The notes: generated by a model not told the origin, from the sequence alone. Shown: positions 7,117 through 14,429, counted from the stretch's first letter. The stretch: DNA of 17,862 bases from an uncultured Sutterella sp. (GCA_937943605.1 CALEAW010000068.1:1-17862); one strand, 5' to 3'. Translations and numbers: made by a program.

Positions 7117-7959
7117 ATGAATATCCAGGAATTACTCAGTGCTTTAAGTCGGAACAGCATACAACTTCATATCGCTGGAGAAGGTACCAACAGCTTGGGA
7201 GCGAGTCGATTTGGTGGACAGCCTGATGTTCCTTCCGACTTTATTTGGCCGACCTTTGAGGGCGAGAGCTACGATCATGTGGTGAAGGATCGTCCTCTCA
7301 CTTTCCTGGCACAGTTCAACTGTGAGGAGTTGAGCCAGTTTGACAAAGAGCATCTTCTGCCTGATCACGGGCTACTCTCCTTTTTCTACGAAACAGATAC
7401 TCAATGTTGGGGTTTTGATCCTAAAGATAAGGGATGCGCACGAGTTTATTGGTTCGAGGATATTTCGGCTTTGTCTGCTGCTGACTTTCCTGCGAATATG
7501 GAAGAGGATTTCAAATTCCCATTACTCAATATTTCGTTTGCATCAAAAAACTCCTATCCCTCCTGGGATGATCTTATCGAGATTCATCCAGAGGTTGAGT
7601 CAATCGAAGATGAAGTATACGAAGCGACCATGGAAAACTTGGAAGGTGAGGAACTAGAGAGGTCTCAATTGCTAGGTTGGCCTGATGTCATCCAATACAG
7701 CATGTTTGACGAGTGTGATCTTGTGAGTCAAGGATACTATCTCGGTAATGGTTTAAAAGGCGTACCTAAAGCGGTCTATGAACACGCCAAGCAAACCGCC
7801 CGAGATCGTTGGATTCTTTTGTTCCAATTGGATACAGTCGAGACAGATGATTTTGAGCTGATGTTCGGAGACTGTGGTCACATCTATTTTTACATTACCA
7901 AAGAGGATCTTGTTGCAAGACGTTTTGATCGGGTTTGGTTGATTCTGCAATGCTGTTGA
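7117..7959 (+). CDS. DUF1963 / YwqG-family protein
   Basis: The frame is open from a TTG at 7072. ATG 7117 is preceded by AGAGGGA at normal distance, and the protein then begins MNIQELL, as relatives do. The 280 residues show the YwqG pattern: SRFGGQPDVPSDFIWP at 30-45, RPLTFLAQFNCEELSQFD at 59-76, LLPDHGLLSFFYETDTQCWGFDPKD at 80-104, a VYWFED strand near 110-115, LLGWPDVIQ in the second half, RDRWILLFQLDTVETDDFELMFGDCGHIYFYI, and DLVARRFDRVWLILQCC at the end. YwqG/DUF1963 proteins are soluble beta-rich proteins found widely in toxin-immunity neighbourhoods; no enzymatic activity is established. A 143-base gap follows, the first break in the tight packing of the preceding genes. The family call is firm. 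Confidence 0.9.
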   Translation: MNIQELLSALSRNSIQLHIAGEGTNSLGASRFGGQPDVPSDFIWPTFEGESYDHVVKDRPLTFLAQFNCEELSQFDKEHLLPDHGLLSFFYETDTQCWGFDPKDKGCARVYWFEDISALSAADFPANMEEDFKFPLLNISFASKNSYPSWDDLIEIHPEVESIEDEVYEATMENLEGEELERSQLLGWPDVIQYSMFDECDLVSQGYYLGNGLKGVPKAVYEHAKQTARDRWILLFQLDTVETDDFELMFGDCGHIYFYITKEDLVARRFDRVWLILQCC

Positions 7960-8102
7960 GAATTGCTCATTTGGCAATGGTGTGAATAGGTAATGACTTA
8001 CATAAGCGGCTCATCTGAAGAACTGTTTTTTCTTGGTGAGTGACGCGCCATGCAAACCTTTTAAATAATTATCTCTGTGCGAGATTGGTGGAGGTCAGAC
8101 AG

Positions 8103-8930
8103 ATGTACATCAAAAAATACTGGGGTAATTTTATTGGTGGTTCAGATGACAGCTTAAATCTTGTGAGCTTTCTAGAAGACCAAAAAAAAGAGGAGATCGC
8201 CCTCAGTGAGATTTTTGCCAAGATCGGTTTGGATAAGCAGAACTGGGATTTTCGCCAAACCGTAGGGTATTTGGAATTTACTCATTCAAATGGCGTGGAA
8301 ATGGACTTCCACTTCGCCATTGATGTGCTCACAGACCTGGCTGCCATCATGTTGGAGTGTAGTGTCAGCGGCAGTGTGAACCTTCATGATCTAGATGAGT
8401 ACAACACGCCTTCCCGTCGTATACGAATTACTGCCACACCAGAGGAACACGACGCTATGAACAAGGCCTTGGCGGATTTTGCTGAGCATTCTCTGTCCTA
8501 TGATCTCCACGAATTAATGGATGATGTTGAAATCCAAGAGATGGCTCAGGATGTTGAGGCGATTCGCAAGGAACTGTATGAGACTTCAGGTCAAAATCGT
8601 AACTATCATGTGAAAGCCGAAGACGTTAAACAGATCCTTCTTGACTGGGAAGGTGCCGACGGTTGTTTTGCCACCAATCGCATCACAGTGGAGGGCTCGA
8701 AGGTGGGCTATTGCTATCGGGAACAGCCTGATGGTGATTGGGATAGCGGTTGGCGTTTTACCGCAGGGGACGAGAGTGAGGCATACATGGATGATCCGAA
8801 TAATGCTGGGATATATAAACTGAATACGATTTGCAACGACGATCCGGACGTTGTTCCTTTACTAATTACACCTGCGCCTTGTGGTTTTGAACGTGATGAA
8901 AATGGCGTGTTCCGGCAGATAAAAGATTAG
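8103..8930 (+). CDS. Two-domain protein with C-terminal DUF2185 (Imm33-like) domain
   Basis: The frame opens at 8040, but ATG 8103 sits eight bases after GGAGG (8090-8094) and gives the sensible N-terminus MYIKKYWGNFIGG. The product is 275 residues. Residues 1-160 form an unnamed domain: YWGNFIGGSDDSLNLVSFLEDQ, a predicted helix around IFAKIGLDKQNW, FTHSNGVEMDFHFAIDVLTDLAAIML at 59-84 and a DLHELMDD helix near 134-141. Residues 186-273 match DUF2185: DGCFATNRITVEGSKVGYCYREQPDGDWDSGWRF, then GDESEAYMDDPNNAGIY and FERDENGVF. To my knowledge DUF2185 is listed as immunity family Imm33. The N-terminal domain may be a second immunity module, so one polypeptide could counter two toxins; this is inference. 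The DUF2185 call is firm. Confidence 0.88.
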   Translation: MYIKKYWGNFIGGSDDSLNLVSFLEDQKKEEIALSEIFAKIGLDKQNWDFRQTVGYLEFTHSNGVEMDFHFAIDVLTDLAAIMLECSVSGSVNLHDLDEYNTPSRRIRITATPEEHDAMNKALADFAEHSLSYDLHELMDDVEIQEMAQDVEAIRKELYETSGQNRNYHVKAEDVKQILLDWEGADGCFATNRITVEGSKVGYCYREQPDGDWDSGWRFTAGDESEAYMDDPNNAGIYKLNTICNDDPDVVPLLITPAPCGFERDENGVFRQIKD

Positions 8931-8937
8931 AAACTTA

Positions 8938-9158
8938 ATGCCTGATTGTGAACATATACCTGAGATATACAATTTGGATGTCAAGCACACGAATCAAGAA
9001 GCCCTTAAGAAGGTAAAACTCATCAGAAATATCTTGCAGGTGACGACTATTACAGGCAATTCCGTATGGGTTATGCCTATTATGGTCTAGATCAGAAAAC
9101 TCGGGTTTCTTTTGCCAGTGTGCTTGCAGAGTCTTTCGCACAGTCGATTTGTTTCTAG
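8938..9158 (+). pseudogene. Decayed reading frame in a 302-base gap
   Basis: The gap between 8931 and 9232 has no intact gene. From ATG 8938 a frame runs MPDCEHIPEIYNLDVKHTN and on through QEALKKVKLIRN to a TAG at 9088-9090. A second + frame then looks protein-like from about 9032 to its TAG at 9156-9158: KYLAGDDYYRQFRMGYAYY, GLDQKTRVSFASVLAESF, AQSICF. The two overlap around 9000-9050. A single frameshift there would join them into one protein of roughly 70 residues. No ribosome site precedes ATG 8938. I read this as the remnant of an immunity-type gene of unknown family. The amino acid pattern of the second part, rich in aromatic residues and ending in an amphipathic helix, is the main support. 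An antisense frame (9171-8935) is less protein-like. Confidence 0.4.
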
Positions 9159-9232
9159 GAGTGTCCCTCATTGTGAGGTGGGCTTTATATTGGCTAAGCT
9201 AGGCATAGGGCGAGATAGTTCCTGGAGTCGTC

Positions 9233-9820
9233 ATGTCAATCACTGCATATAAAGTAGAAGCGGTCGGTCATGACCGAATGGGTAAAGATTTCGGCTATGT
9301 GAATATCATGTACCGCTATGGTGACAAGCAACCCTGTCCTTGTCCCGATCAGTGCGAGAAAATAGAAGTGATGTGGGCTGATGAGAGCGTCTATGGGCCG
9401 CCCGCTCCTGGATGTAAGGTCGGCGACTTTATCCAGACCTGGTTAATGGGCTCCTGGAATTGCGGGTTATTTACCCACAGGGAGATTGCTCAGCGGCTGA
9501 TAGAAACCTTCACAGGTCTGAAGCTCAAGGAATTGGCGTGGTTTGAGAATCCCAGGGAAAAGACTCTGAAAAACGGTAAACCGCGAGTGCGCCGTGCTAA
9601 GTGGCTACCAGAGAAGCAGGTGGATTTGGTGTATCTATATTCCGACTGCTATATCGATGCAAGGGCACCTGTTTGTGCCAAAACTGACTTCTTCACTGTT
9701 ACAAGGATGGATGCTTGGGGCGTGAGCACTTGGTTCATGTGCACTACGCAAGCCGCCAAGACGTTGATCGCTATGGATTACGACAATCTGCTAGTCAAGG
9801 AAACTACCATCGTTGGATAG
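9233..9820 (+). CDS. Unrecognised protein, 195 residues; its 3' end recurs at 13347-13484
   Basis: ATG 9233 follows CTGGAG by six bases. The product has a cysteine-rich loop (CPCPDQC at 35-41), GCKVGDFIQTWLMGSWNCGLF at about 60-80, a basic stretch at 105-124 (NPREKTLKNGKPRVRRAKW) and a C-terminal part with FFTVTRMDAWGVSTWFM, LIAMDY and KETTIVG. I do not recognise the family. The last 45 residues reappear with 40 identities in an out-of-frame remnant at 13347-13484, so this family has been present at least twice in the locus. No signal peptide or membrane helix is visible. The next gene begins nine bases later. An immunity role is inferred from the setting only. Confidence 0.8.
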   Translation: MSITAYKVEAVGHDRMGKDFGYVNIMYRYGDKQPCPCPDQCEKIEVMWADESVYGPPAPGCKVGDFIQTWLMGSWNCGLFTHREIAQRLIETFTGLKLKELAWFENPREKTLKNGKPRVRRAKWLPEKQVDLVYLYSDCYIDARAPVCAKTDFFTVTRMDAWGVSTWFMCTTQAAKTLIAMDYDNLLVKETTIVG

Positions 9821-9829
9821 GAGTAAAAC

Positions 9830-10969
9830 ATGATGACTCTTGAGCAATTACCATCTAAAGGCGCGAAGCGTGAACAAGCTATTTTGGCGTTGGGGCAGGA
9901 TGAATCCAACGGCGAGTTTCTTCTCATGCTAGTGAACAACGAAAAAGGTAAATGCAAAACAGCTGCGCTGAAGGCTTTGGCGCAGTTGGAATATTCTCCT
10001 GCTGCACCCTTGTGGACCAAACTGGTTAAGGGTAAGTGGATGGGAAGTCACATCATGTCGAATGCATGCTCGGATTCTGTATCAGAACAGATTGCGCCAG
10101 TCATCCTTAAAACACTCTCCCAACTGCTAGACGAAGGGAATTCTAAGCCACTGGAAATAGAGAAACTCAATTTTTGTTTCCATCTGATGTTAGGAAAAGC
10201 CTCGCCCAAAATGTTGGAGACCTACCGCTTTCTAGCCAAAAATACCCAGCGGATAGCCAATTTAAAACGCACGCCTGTTTATTCAAATGATGATTGCACA
10301 TCTTGGTGGATAACAGATGGACTTCGCATTTGGAATGCTACTCCCAAAGAAAAAGCGAAGATCCCCGCTGTAATACTGACTGCATCCTTGATTAGAAACC
10401 CAGATAAGCGCTTACAACTATTGGCAGATGAGCTGTATGAACGTTATGGTGGAAGTTGGTTGATTCCTGTCTTTATGAAGGACATCATCACCCTGCCTAA
10501 AGAGCAGGTGTATGAAACCTATGCACCCATTCTTAATACGTCTCAAAAAATTTGTTTATTCAATGCGTTGGGAATGCTCCATTATCGGTGCTATCCAGAC
10601 GATTGGACCTATGAACGTCTTGGTCCAGACGGAATTCTAGCGCTGATTTTCTGGGGTGATTATAGCTATGGATCCTATGACACAAGGTTTATGTGTGAAC
10701 GCTATGTGGATTTGGATGAGCGATGGTACTTTGATTTGGCTAAAGAGCCAACAGGTCGTAAGCCTACGGTGACATGGCAGACATACAACCGTGGCGGTGT
10801 GTTGTATGGGAGCTATGACGAAATGTTCATTAGCCTACTACCTCTCAAGGTCGAGAAACCTGAATTGAAGCGTGTTCTGCGTGACTACTTCAGGATACGT
10901 AGCCAAAAAAAGAAGGTGGCGAAGAATATCACCGTTTACCGAGATGCGGCTGGGCGATTTGGCAATTAA
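9830..10969 (+). CDS. Repeat-like helical protein, 379 residues
   Basis: TAGGAG ends six bases before ATG 9830; a second ATG follows directly at 9833. The N-terminal part reads like HEAT or armadillo-type helices: KREQAILALGQDESNGEFLLMLVNN (about 13-37), KCKTAALKALAQLEYSPAAPLWTKLVKG (about 41-68), then IAPVILKTLSQLLDEG. The C-terminal half is less regular and aromatic-rich (FWGDYSYGSYDTRFMCERYVDLDERWYFDLAKEP near 275-308) and ends in a basic tail (RSQKKKVAKN). It has no membrane segment. I have a weak memory of similar unnamed proteins in Clostridia and Bacteroidetes, but I cannot name the family. The helical repeat suggests a protein-binding role. The 66-base gap to the next gene is larger than most in the window. 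Confidence 0.78.
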   Translation: MMTLEQLPSKGAKREQAILALGQDESNGEFLLMLVNNEKGKCKTAALKALAQLEYSPAAPLWTKLVKGKWMGSHIMSNACSDSVSEQIAPVILKTLSQLLDEGNSKPLEIEKLNFCFHLMLGKASPKMLETYRFLAKNTQRIANLKRTPVYSNDDCTSWWITDGLRIWNATPKEKAKIPAVILTASLIRNPDKRLQLLADELYERYGGSWLIPVFMKDIITLPKEQVYETYAPILNTSQKICLFNALGMLHYRCYPDDWTYERLGPDGILALIFWGDYSYGSYDTRFMCERYVDLDERWYFDLAKEPTGRKPTVTWQTYNRGGVLYGSYDEMFISLLPLKVEKPELKRVLRDYFRIRSQKKKVAKNITVYRDAAGRFGN

Positions 10970-11035
10970 ATTGAATTAGAACAAACAACTAATGGTAGGT
11001 GTTTGAAGAAAGGGATATGGTTTAAGGGCGTAATT

Positions 11036-11899
11036 ATGAATAAATATTTGAAATGTTATATCGAATTAAAAAAACAGTTTGAGATAACTAATGGCGATCC
11101 AGATTCTGTGCGCGCACTTTATGCTTTAAAAAGTGATTTGGAGATGTCTGAAGACGCCGAGGCCAAAACTGTTTTGGTCGATGTGTATGAACTTTTATGT
11201 TTTAAAAAATCTGCTTTTGATCTATTGATAAGAGTAGGCGATCGCACTGATCAAAAGGTATTGAAACGATTAGGCAAGTTACGTGACTTGGCGCGTGATT
11301 GGGGAGATGCAAATGCCATTCCACGTTTAAAAACAGAGGCAGAAAAGCGAGCTGACCAAGAGAGATTAGAACAGTTGGGTATCCCAAATTTCAAATATCA
11401 CCCCAATCCATTAGCCACTGGAGCATTTGTCGAGTCTAAGGAAGGAGTTATTTGTGAATGCTGTGGTCACAAAACAGATATCTATTACGAAGGTCCATTT
11501 TATTCAGTAGAAAGCCTTGAGCAGATTTGTCCACAATGTATAGCGAGCGGAGAGGCCGCTCGGAAATATAACGGTAGTTTTCAATGTGATTACAACATCG
11601 ATGATGGTGTGAACGATTCAAAAAAGATAGATGAGCTTATCCATCGTACTCCAGGATACTCAGGATGGCAGCAAGAGTATTGGAGAGCACATTGCGGGGA
11701 TTTTTGTGCATATTTGGGATATGTTGGTGCGAGAGAGCTTAATGCTTTGGGAGTGATGGACGAAGTGTTGGACGATTCATTATGGGATGATGATCAAAAG
11801 ACGATGATTAAAAACTCAGTGAATTATGGGCATGTTCAATGTTACTTATTCCGGTGCTTACATTGTGGAAAACATTTGATATGGATGGATTTTGATTGA
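11036..11899 (+). CDS. CbrC / UPF0167 family protein
   Basis: The frame is open from TTG 11003. ATG 11036 follows TTTAAGGG at normal distance and gives MNKYLKCYIELKK, which I judge the native N-terminus. The 287-residue product has a helical N-terminal extension (1-110) ending in a charged linker. A UPF0167 domain follows from about 114: LGIPNFKYHPNPLATGAF, a cysteine knuckle CECCG at 140-144, GPFYSVESLEQICPQCIASGEAA at 153-175, RTPGYSGWQQEYWRAHCGDFCAYLGYVG at 204-231, and CLHCGKH at 274-280. The cysteine pairs look like zinc ligands. E. coli CbrC of this family has been linked to colicin E2 tolerance, which agrees with an immunity setting. Codon use here is more AT-rich than in the previous gene. 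The family call is firm. Confidence 0.9.
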   Translation: MNKYLKCYIELKKQFEITNGDPDSVRALYALKSDLEMSEDAEAKTVLVDVYELLCFKKSAFDLLIRVGDRTDQKVLKRLGKLRDLARDWGDANAIPRLKTEAEKRADQERLEQLGIPNFKYHPNPLATGAFVESKEGVICECCGHKTDIYYEGPFYSVESLEQICPQCIASGEAARKYNGSFQCDYNIDDGVNDSKKIDELIHRTPGYSGWQQEYWRAHCGDFCAYLGYVGARELNALGVMDEVLDDSLWDDDQKTMIKNSVNYGHVQCYLFRCLHCGKHLIWMDFD

Positions 11900-11935
11900 G
11901 GTTCATTTAGTAGCATTATGTTTTAAGGGTTTCCC

Positions 11936-12682
11936 ATGTTGAGATGGATAACTAATAAAGAAAATGTGCTGAATGAATTCTTTATCAAAGATGCATCAGT
12001 ATATTTTTCAGGAGTTTATGCTGACACTTTGTTGAAAGGAGTGAACCCAAAGGATTATCAATGTTGGCATTATTGGGGGAAGTCTTCAAGTGCCTGTTTT
12101 ATTGGTGGTAAACGTCTTCGTGGGGCTGATCCAAACACGTTTCGAGTATTGAATTATGCATACGCAATTGATGAAACATCAATTTATACCTCTAGTGGAA
12201 GAATTGTGGATGCACATTTATCAACTTTTCAAGTTTTGGATAGTGGGCAGAACCATGTTGGAGCTCCTCAAGGTTATGCAAAAGATTGTCGAAATGTTTA
12301 CTTTCACAATGGCGACGGCAAAGTGAAATGTGTCAGGAATGCCGACCCTTCATCCTTCTACTCCTTGGGAGATACGTTCTTTGCTATAGATAAACAACGC
12401 GTCTATGCGTACGGTAAGCCTCTAACCAAAGTGGATTTGAGTTCATGGGAGCTGCTTAGTCATTGGTATTCACGAGACGCAAAGAGGGTGTATTACCTTA
12501 ATCGTGAGATTAAGGGCGCTGATAAGGACAGTTTCAAGGTCTACACTCCTTTGGATGCATCTCCGTTTGCTGATCATTTGGCTCGAGATCAAAAGCATTT
12601 TTTCTGGAATGATGAGATCACAGATGAAGCACAATGGTTCGAGCAGTTCCACCAAATGGATTTAGAACAGTCAACGAGGTGA
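11936..12682 (+). CDS. DKNYY-repeat protein
   Basis: AAGGG ends eight bases before ATG 11936. The 248-residue protein is built from tandem units of the DKNYY type (aromatic/Ala-x-D-x-x-x-V-Y). Visible units are FIKDASVYFSG at 16-26, YAIDETSIYTSSGRI at 76-90, YAKDCRNVYFHNG at 114-126, FAIDKQRVYAYGKPL at 149-163, YSRDAKRVYYLNREIKGAD at 178-196 and LARDQKHFFWNDEI at 215-228. Each is followed by a D-x-x-(S/T)-F-x-V-L-like strand, for example ADPNTFRVLNY and ADKDSFKVYTP. The pattern predicts a beta-repeat, soluble, ligand- or protein-binding protein. DKNYY proteins are frequent in immunity arrays and in Fusobacteria and Proteobacteria. There is no signal peptide. The family call is firm; the partner is unknown. 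Confidence 0.9.
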   Translation: MLRWITNKENVLNEFFIKDASVYFSGVYADTLLKGVNPKDYQCWHYWGKSSSACFIGGKRLRGADPNTFRVLNYAYAIDETSIYTSSGRIVDAHLSTFQVLDSGQNHVGAPQGYAKDCRNVYFHNGDGKVKCVRNADPSSFYSLGDTFFAIDKQRVYAYGKPLTKVDLSSWELLSHWYSRDAKRVYYLNREIKGADKDSFKVYTPLDASPFADHLARDQKHFFWNDEITDEAQWFEQFHQMDLEQSTR

Positions 12683-12689
12683 ACAGCAT

Positions 12690-13229
12690 ATGGATTACTT
12701 GAAATTATTACAGTCTGATCAAGCTCTGGCTGAGCGATTTGATTTTCTTTTCGACTTTTTTGTTCTAGACGATTTATCTCCGAGAGATGAAGTTGACGGT
12801 AGAGTAACCTTCACACTGCCTGGTATGACTTTTGCTAGAGATGGTTCCGGCGGTGAATACCATTTGCTCGAGGATGGTTCCATTGGCTATTACAGTAGCG
12901 AAGGTGAAGCTGGTCGTTTAGCCGAGAATATGGACGATCTTTTTTCACTGATCGTGAGCTGCATCTGCTGGCACGACTGCTGTGACGCAAAGGAGTATGC
13001 GGACTCCAAAACACTGGAGGAATACGGACAGAGGCAGCGCAACATCAACTTGGACGATATGGACAGTTGGCGACGGGTAGCTGATGCTCTCGGTATCCCT
13101 ACCGATGAGCCGCTGGCTCCGGTTCTGGAGCGATTCCGAAAAGCAACACAGCGCCAGCCTCTGTATCAGTGTATTTTCCGTGAGGATGATGGCAGCCTGA
13201 CTGAATCATACGGCCTGATGTTTGAATGA
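12690..13229 (+). CDS. SUKH-like (SMI1/KNR4-type) protein
   Basis: The gene starts at ATG 12690, seven bases after the DKNYY stop, with GAGG at normal distance. Residues 1-100 of the 179-residue product resemble SUKH domains: DLSPRDEVDGRVTFTLPGMTFARDGSGGEYHLLEDGSIGYYSSEGEAGRLAENMDDLFSLIVSC in substance, with the G-G-E-Y/F-H-L core at 54-59 and the I-G-Y strand. A C-W-H-D-C-C segment at 93-98 and a helical C-terminal region (about 105-155) follow, then a final strand pair ending SYGLMFE. SUKH proteins bind and neutralise diverse nuclease and other toxin domains. G/C content rises toward the 3' end. The fold assignment is moderate because the family is very divergent. Confidence 0.75.
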   Translation: MDYLKLLQSDQALAERFDFLFDFFVLDDLSPRDEVDGRVTFTLPGMTFARDGSGGEYHLLEDGSIGYYSSEGEAGRLAENMDDLFSLIVSCICWHDCCDAKEYADSKTLEEYGQRQRNINLDDMDSWRRVADALGIPTDEPLAPVLERFRKATQRQPLYQCIFREDDGSLTESYGLMFE

Positions 13230-13245
13230 GAAAGGAGCAATCCCT

Positions 13246-13484
13246 ATGAAAGCATTTGACCCCAATTACAAGCTGCTGGACGAGATGTATCAGGACGATT
13301 ATTATCCTGCTTTTTTGGTCGACAAGGTAAACCCATTTCTACCCAAACAGACTTCTTTACCGTCACAAGAATGGATGCTTGGGGTGTCAGCACTTGGTTC
13401 ATGTGTACTCCTCGAGCAAGCAAAAAGCTGATTGCCATGGATTACGGCAATCTGTTAGTGAAGGAAACTACCATCGTTGGCTAG
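13246..13484 (+). pseudogene. Chimeric remnant: DUF5713 start joined to the tail of a relative of the gene at 9233
   Basis: AAAGGAG precedes ATG 13246. The first 28 codons (13246-13329) encode the DUF5713 N-terminus, with 26 of 28 residues equal to the intact gene at 14099. After a junction of 17 bases (13330-13346) the DNA from 13347 matches the 3' end of the gene at 9233, again through to the stop, but in a different frame. Read in that frame, 40 of 45 residues are identical, ending KETTIVG and TAG 13482-13484. Because of the frame change the DUF5713 start actually reads into the shifted frame and stops at TGA 13429-13431, giving a 61-residue nonsense-tailed peptide. The two parts are intact genes elsewhere in the window, so the remnant looks like a recombination product between cassettes. 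It is unlikely to be functional. Confidence 0.85.
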
Positions 13485-13592
13485 GAGCCAAAAATACGAT
13501 CAATTCTTGACGCAAGGATCGATCCGAGAAGAGAGGTGGATTGCCAACTGATCAAAGAATTATGAAAATTAGCATAATTGGGTTGTATATTT

Positions 13593-13790
13593 ATGATATT
13601 ACTCGCAATGCTTATATTAATGATATTAATACTTGTGTTGTTAATGTCATTAAGAAAGAGAGTAGGTCCTATTGGAAAGAAGTTAATTCTTATAATTTGT
13701 ATATTGATAGGATTGTATGTTTTGATTAATTTGGCATTGATTCTTTTCTTCTTCTTCTTTGGTGATGTCTCTTCTGAAGAATTTATGTAA
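13593..13790 (+). CDS. Small AT-rich two-helix membrane protein, 65 residues
   Basis: From ATG 13593 the frame gives two strongly hydrophobic helices, residues 1-18 (MILLAMLILMILILVLLM) and about 31-56 (LILIICILIGLYVLINLALI and following FFFFF). A basic loop, SLRKRVGPIGKK, separates them and an acidic tail GDVSSEEFM follows. The positive loop predicts both ends outside and the loop in the cytoplasm. No good ribosome site precedes ATG 13593 or the TTG at 13578, so expression is uncertain. Hydrophobic codons are T-rich, so part of the signal could come from base composition alone. The abrupt drop in G/C (14 of 60 at 13561-13620) marks it as foreign to its neighbours. I recognise no family. Confidence 0.45.
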   Translation: MILLAMLILMILILVLLMSLRKRVGPIGKKLILIICILIGLYVLINLALILFFFFFGDVSSEEFM

Positions 13791-13828
13791 AGCAGTCAAA
13801 TAGCAAATGGTAGCAACCAGGGGATAAA

Positions 13829-14086
13829 GTGGATTTCGAAATATGGCGCAATCAAATTTTGATAGAACCTCCAAACATTTCACCATTAAAATTTGGAATG
13901 TCACAGGATGAAATTATTAAGATATTTGGTAAACCTGACTCTGTTTCGACAATGAAGCGCCGTGGAAACCCTTTGATTCTTAAATACCGCGATATTGAAT
14001 TTCATTTTGGAGTCCAAACCCATGGGCTTCATTTGATTTATAGTGATGACGAGATCGAGTTGTGCATTACAGCTGATCATAAATAA
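13829..14086 (+). CDS. Small unrecognised protein, 85 residues, GTG start
   Basis: GTG 13829 follows AGGGG (13819-13823) by five bases. The 85-residue product contains PLKFGMSQDEIIKIFGKPDSVSTM at about 19-42, a helix-turn of the kind seen in BamE/SmpA-like and other small proteins (G-x-S/T-x-x-E-I-x-x-x-x-G-x-P). It then reads NPLILKYRDIEFHFG at 47-61 and HGLHLIYSDDEIEL at 65-78. Similar unnamed proteins with 'LKYGDIEFHF' are known to me from various bacteria. There is no signal peptide, so an envelope BamE role is unlikely. It is AT-rich like the membrane peptide before it. It ends 12 bases before the DUF5713 gene. Confidence 0.65.
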   Translation: MDFEIWRNQILIEPPNISPLKFGMSQDEIIKIFGKPDSVSTMKRRGNPLILKYRDIEFHFGVQTHGLHLIYSDDEIELCITADHK

Positions 14087-14098
14087 AGGATCACTCAA

Positions 14099-14425
14099 AT
14101 GAAAGACTTTGACCCAAATTACAAATTGTTGAGTGAGATGTATCAGGACGATTACTATCCTGCTTTTCTGGTGGACAAGGTAAAGGACGAATTACAAAAG
14201 GTGATTCAGCTTCTTGAGACTGGAGAAAAAGACATCGAGACGATCCAGGAATTGCTAGACGAGGCAGTCTGTGGCATCAACGATTTGCAGGAAGCTTTTG
14301 ATGAGAACGACAGCGAAATTGAAACGGTCGCGCGAGAAAGCATTGCAGCATCTGTCGCTTATATTTTAAAGTGGTTCGACATTCCTATCGACACTGAGGA
14401 GGCCATTCGGGAAAGGGAGTGGTGA
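14099..14425 (+). CDS. DUF5713 family protein, intact copy
   Basis: AAAGGA precedes ATG 14099 at normal distance. The 108-residue product has the DUF5713 N-terminus FDPNYKLLSEMYQDDYYPAFLVDKV (4-28), a long helix KDELQKVIQLLETGEKDIETIQELLDEA, an acidic helix DLQEAFDENDSEIETVARESIAASVAYIL, and the end WFDIPIDTEEAIREREW. It is predicted all-helical and soluble. DUF5713 genes recur in Clostridia and some Proteobacteria beside SUKH and other immunity families. Its first 28 codons are duplicated in the chimeric remnant at 13246. The next frame begins four bases after the stop, indicating coupling. The family call is fairly firm; function is unknown. Confidence 0.85.
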   Translation: MKDFDPNYKLLSEMYQDDYYPAFLVDKVKDELQKVIQLLETGEKDIETIQELLDEAVCGINDLQEAFDENDSEIETVARESIAASVAYILKWFDIPIDTEEAIREREW

Positions 14426-14429
14426 ACCC

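Noticed and set aside
7963..7977. Inverted repeat TTGC/GCAA after the YwqG gene
   Set aside because: Four-base stem only and no T run.
8935..9171. Antisense frame of 78 residues across the gap
   Set aside because: No ribosome site, no recognisable family, and the + strand frames in the same stretch look more protein-like.
9166..9182. Short inverted repeat CCTCA-TTG-TGAGG as a possible terminator
   Set aside because: Five-base stem with no following T run; too weak to call.
13507..13540. TTGACG as a possible -35 promoter element in the gap before the AT-rich peptide
   Set aside because: No convincing -10 element at about 17 bases distance.
13485..13540. Possible decayed start of a relative of the 9830 gene following the chimera's tail
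   Set aside because: Some bases after the stop (AAAA, then CTTGA and GCAA) can be aligned with 9825-9850, but the match is too short and gapped to support.
13541..13729. 62-codon + frame overlapping the membrane peptide
   Set aside because: Starts with TTG, no family pattern, and overlaps a frame with clear hydrophobic helices.
13829..14086. BamE/SmpA outer-membrane assembly protein
   Set aside because: Only the short G-x-S-x-x-E-I-x(4)-G-x-P motif fits; there is no signal peptide or lipobox.
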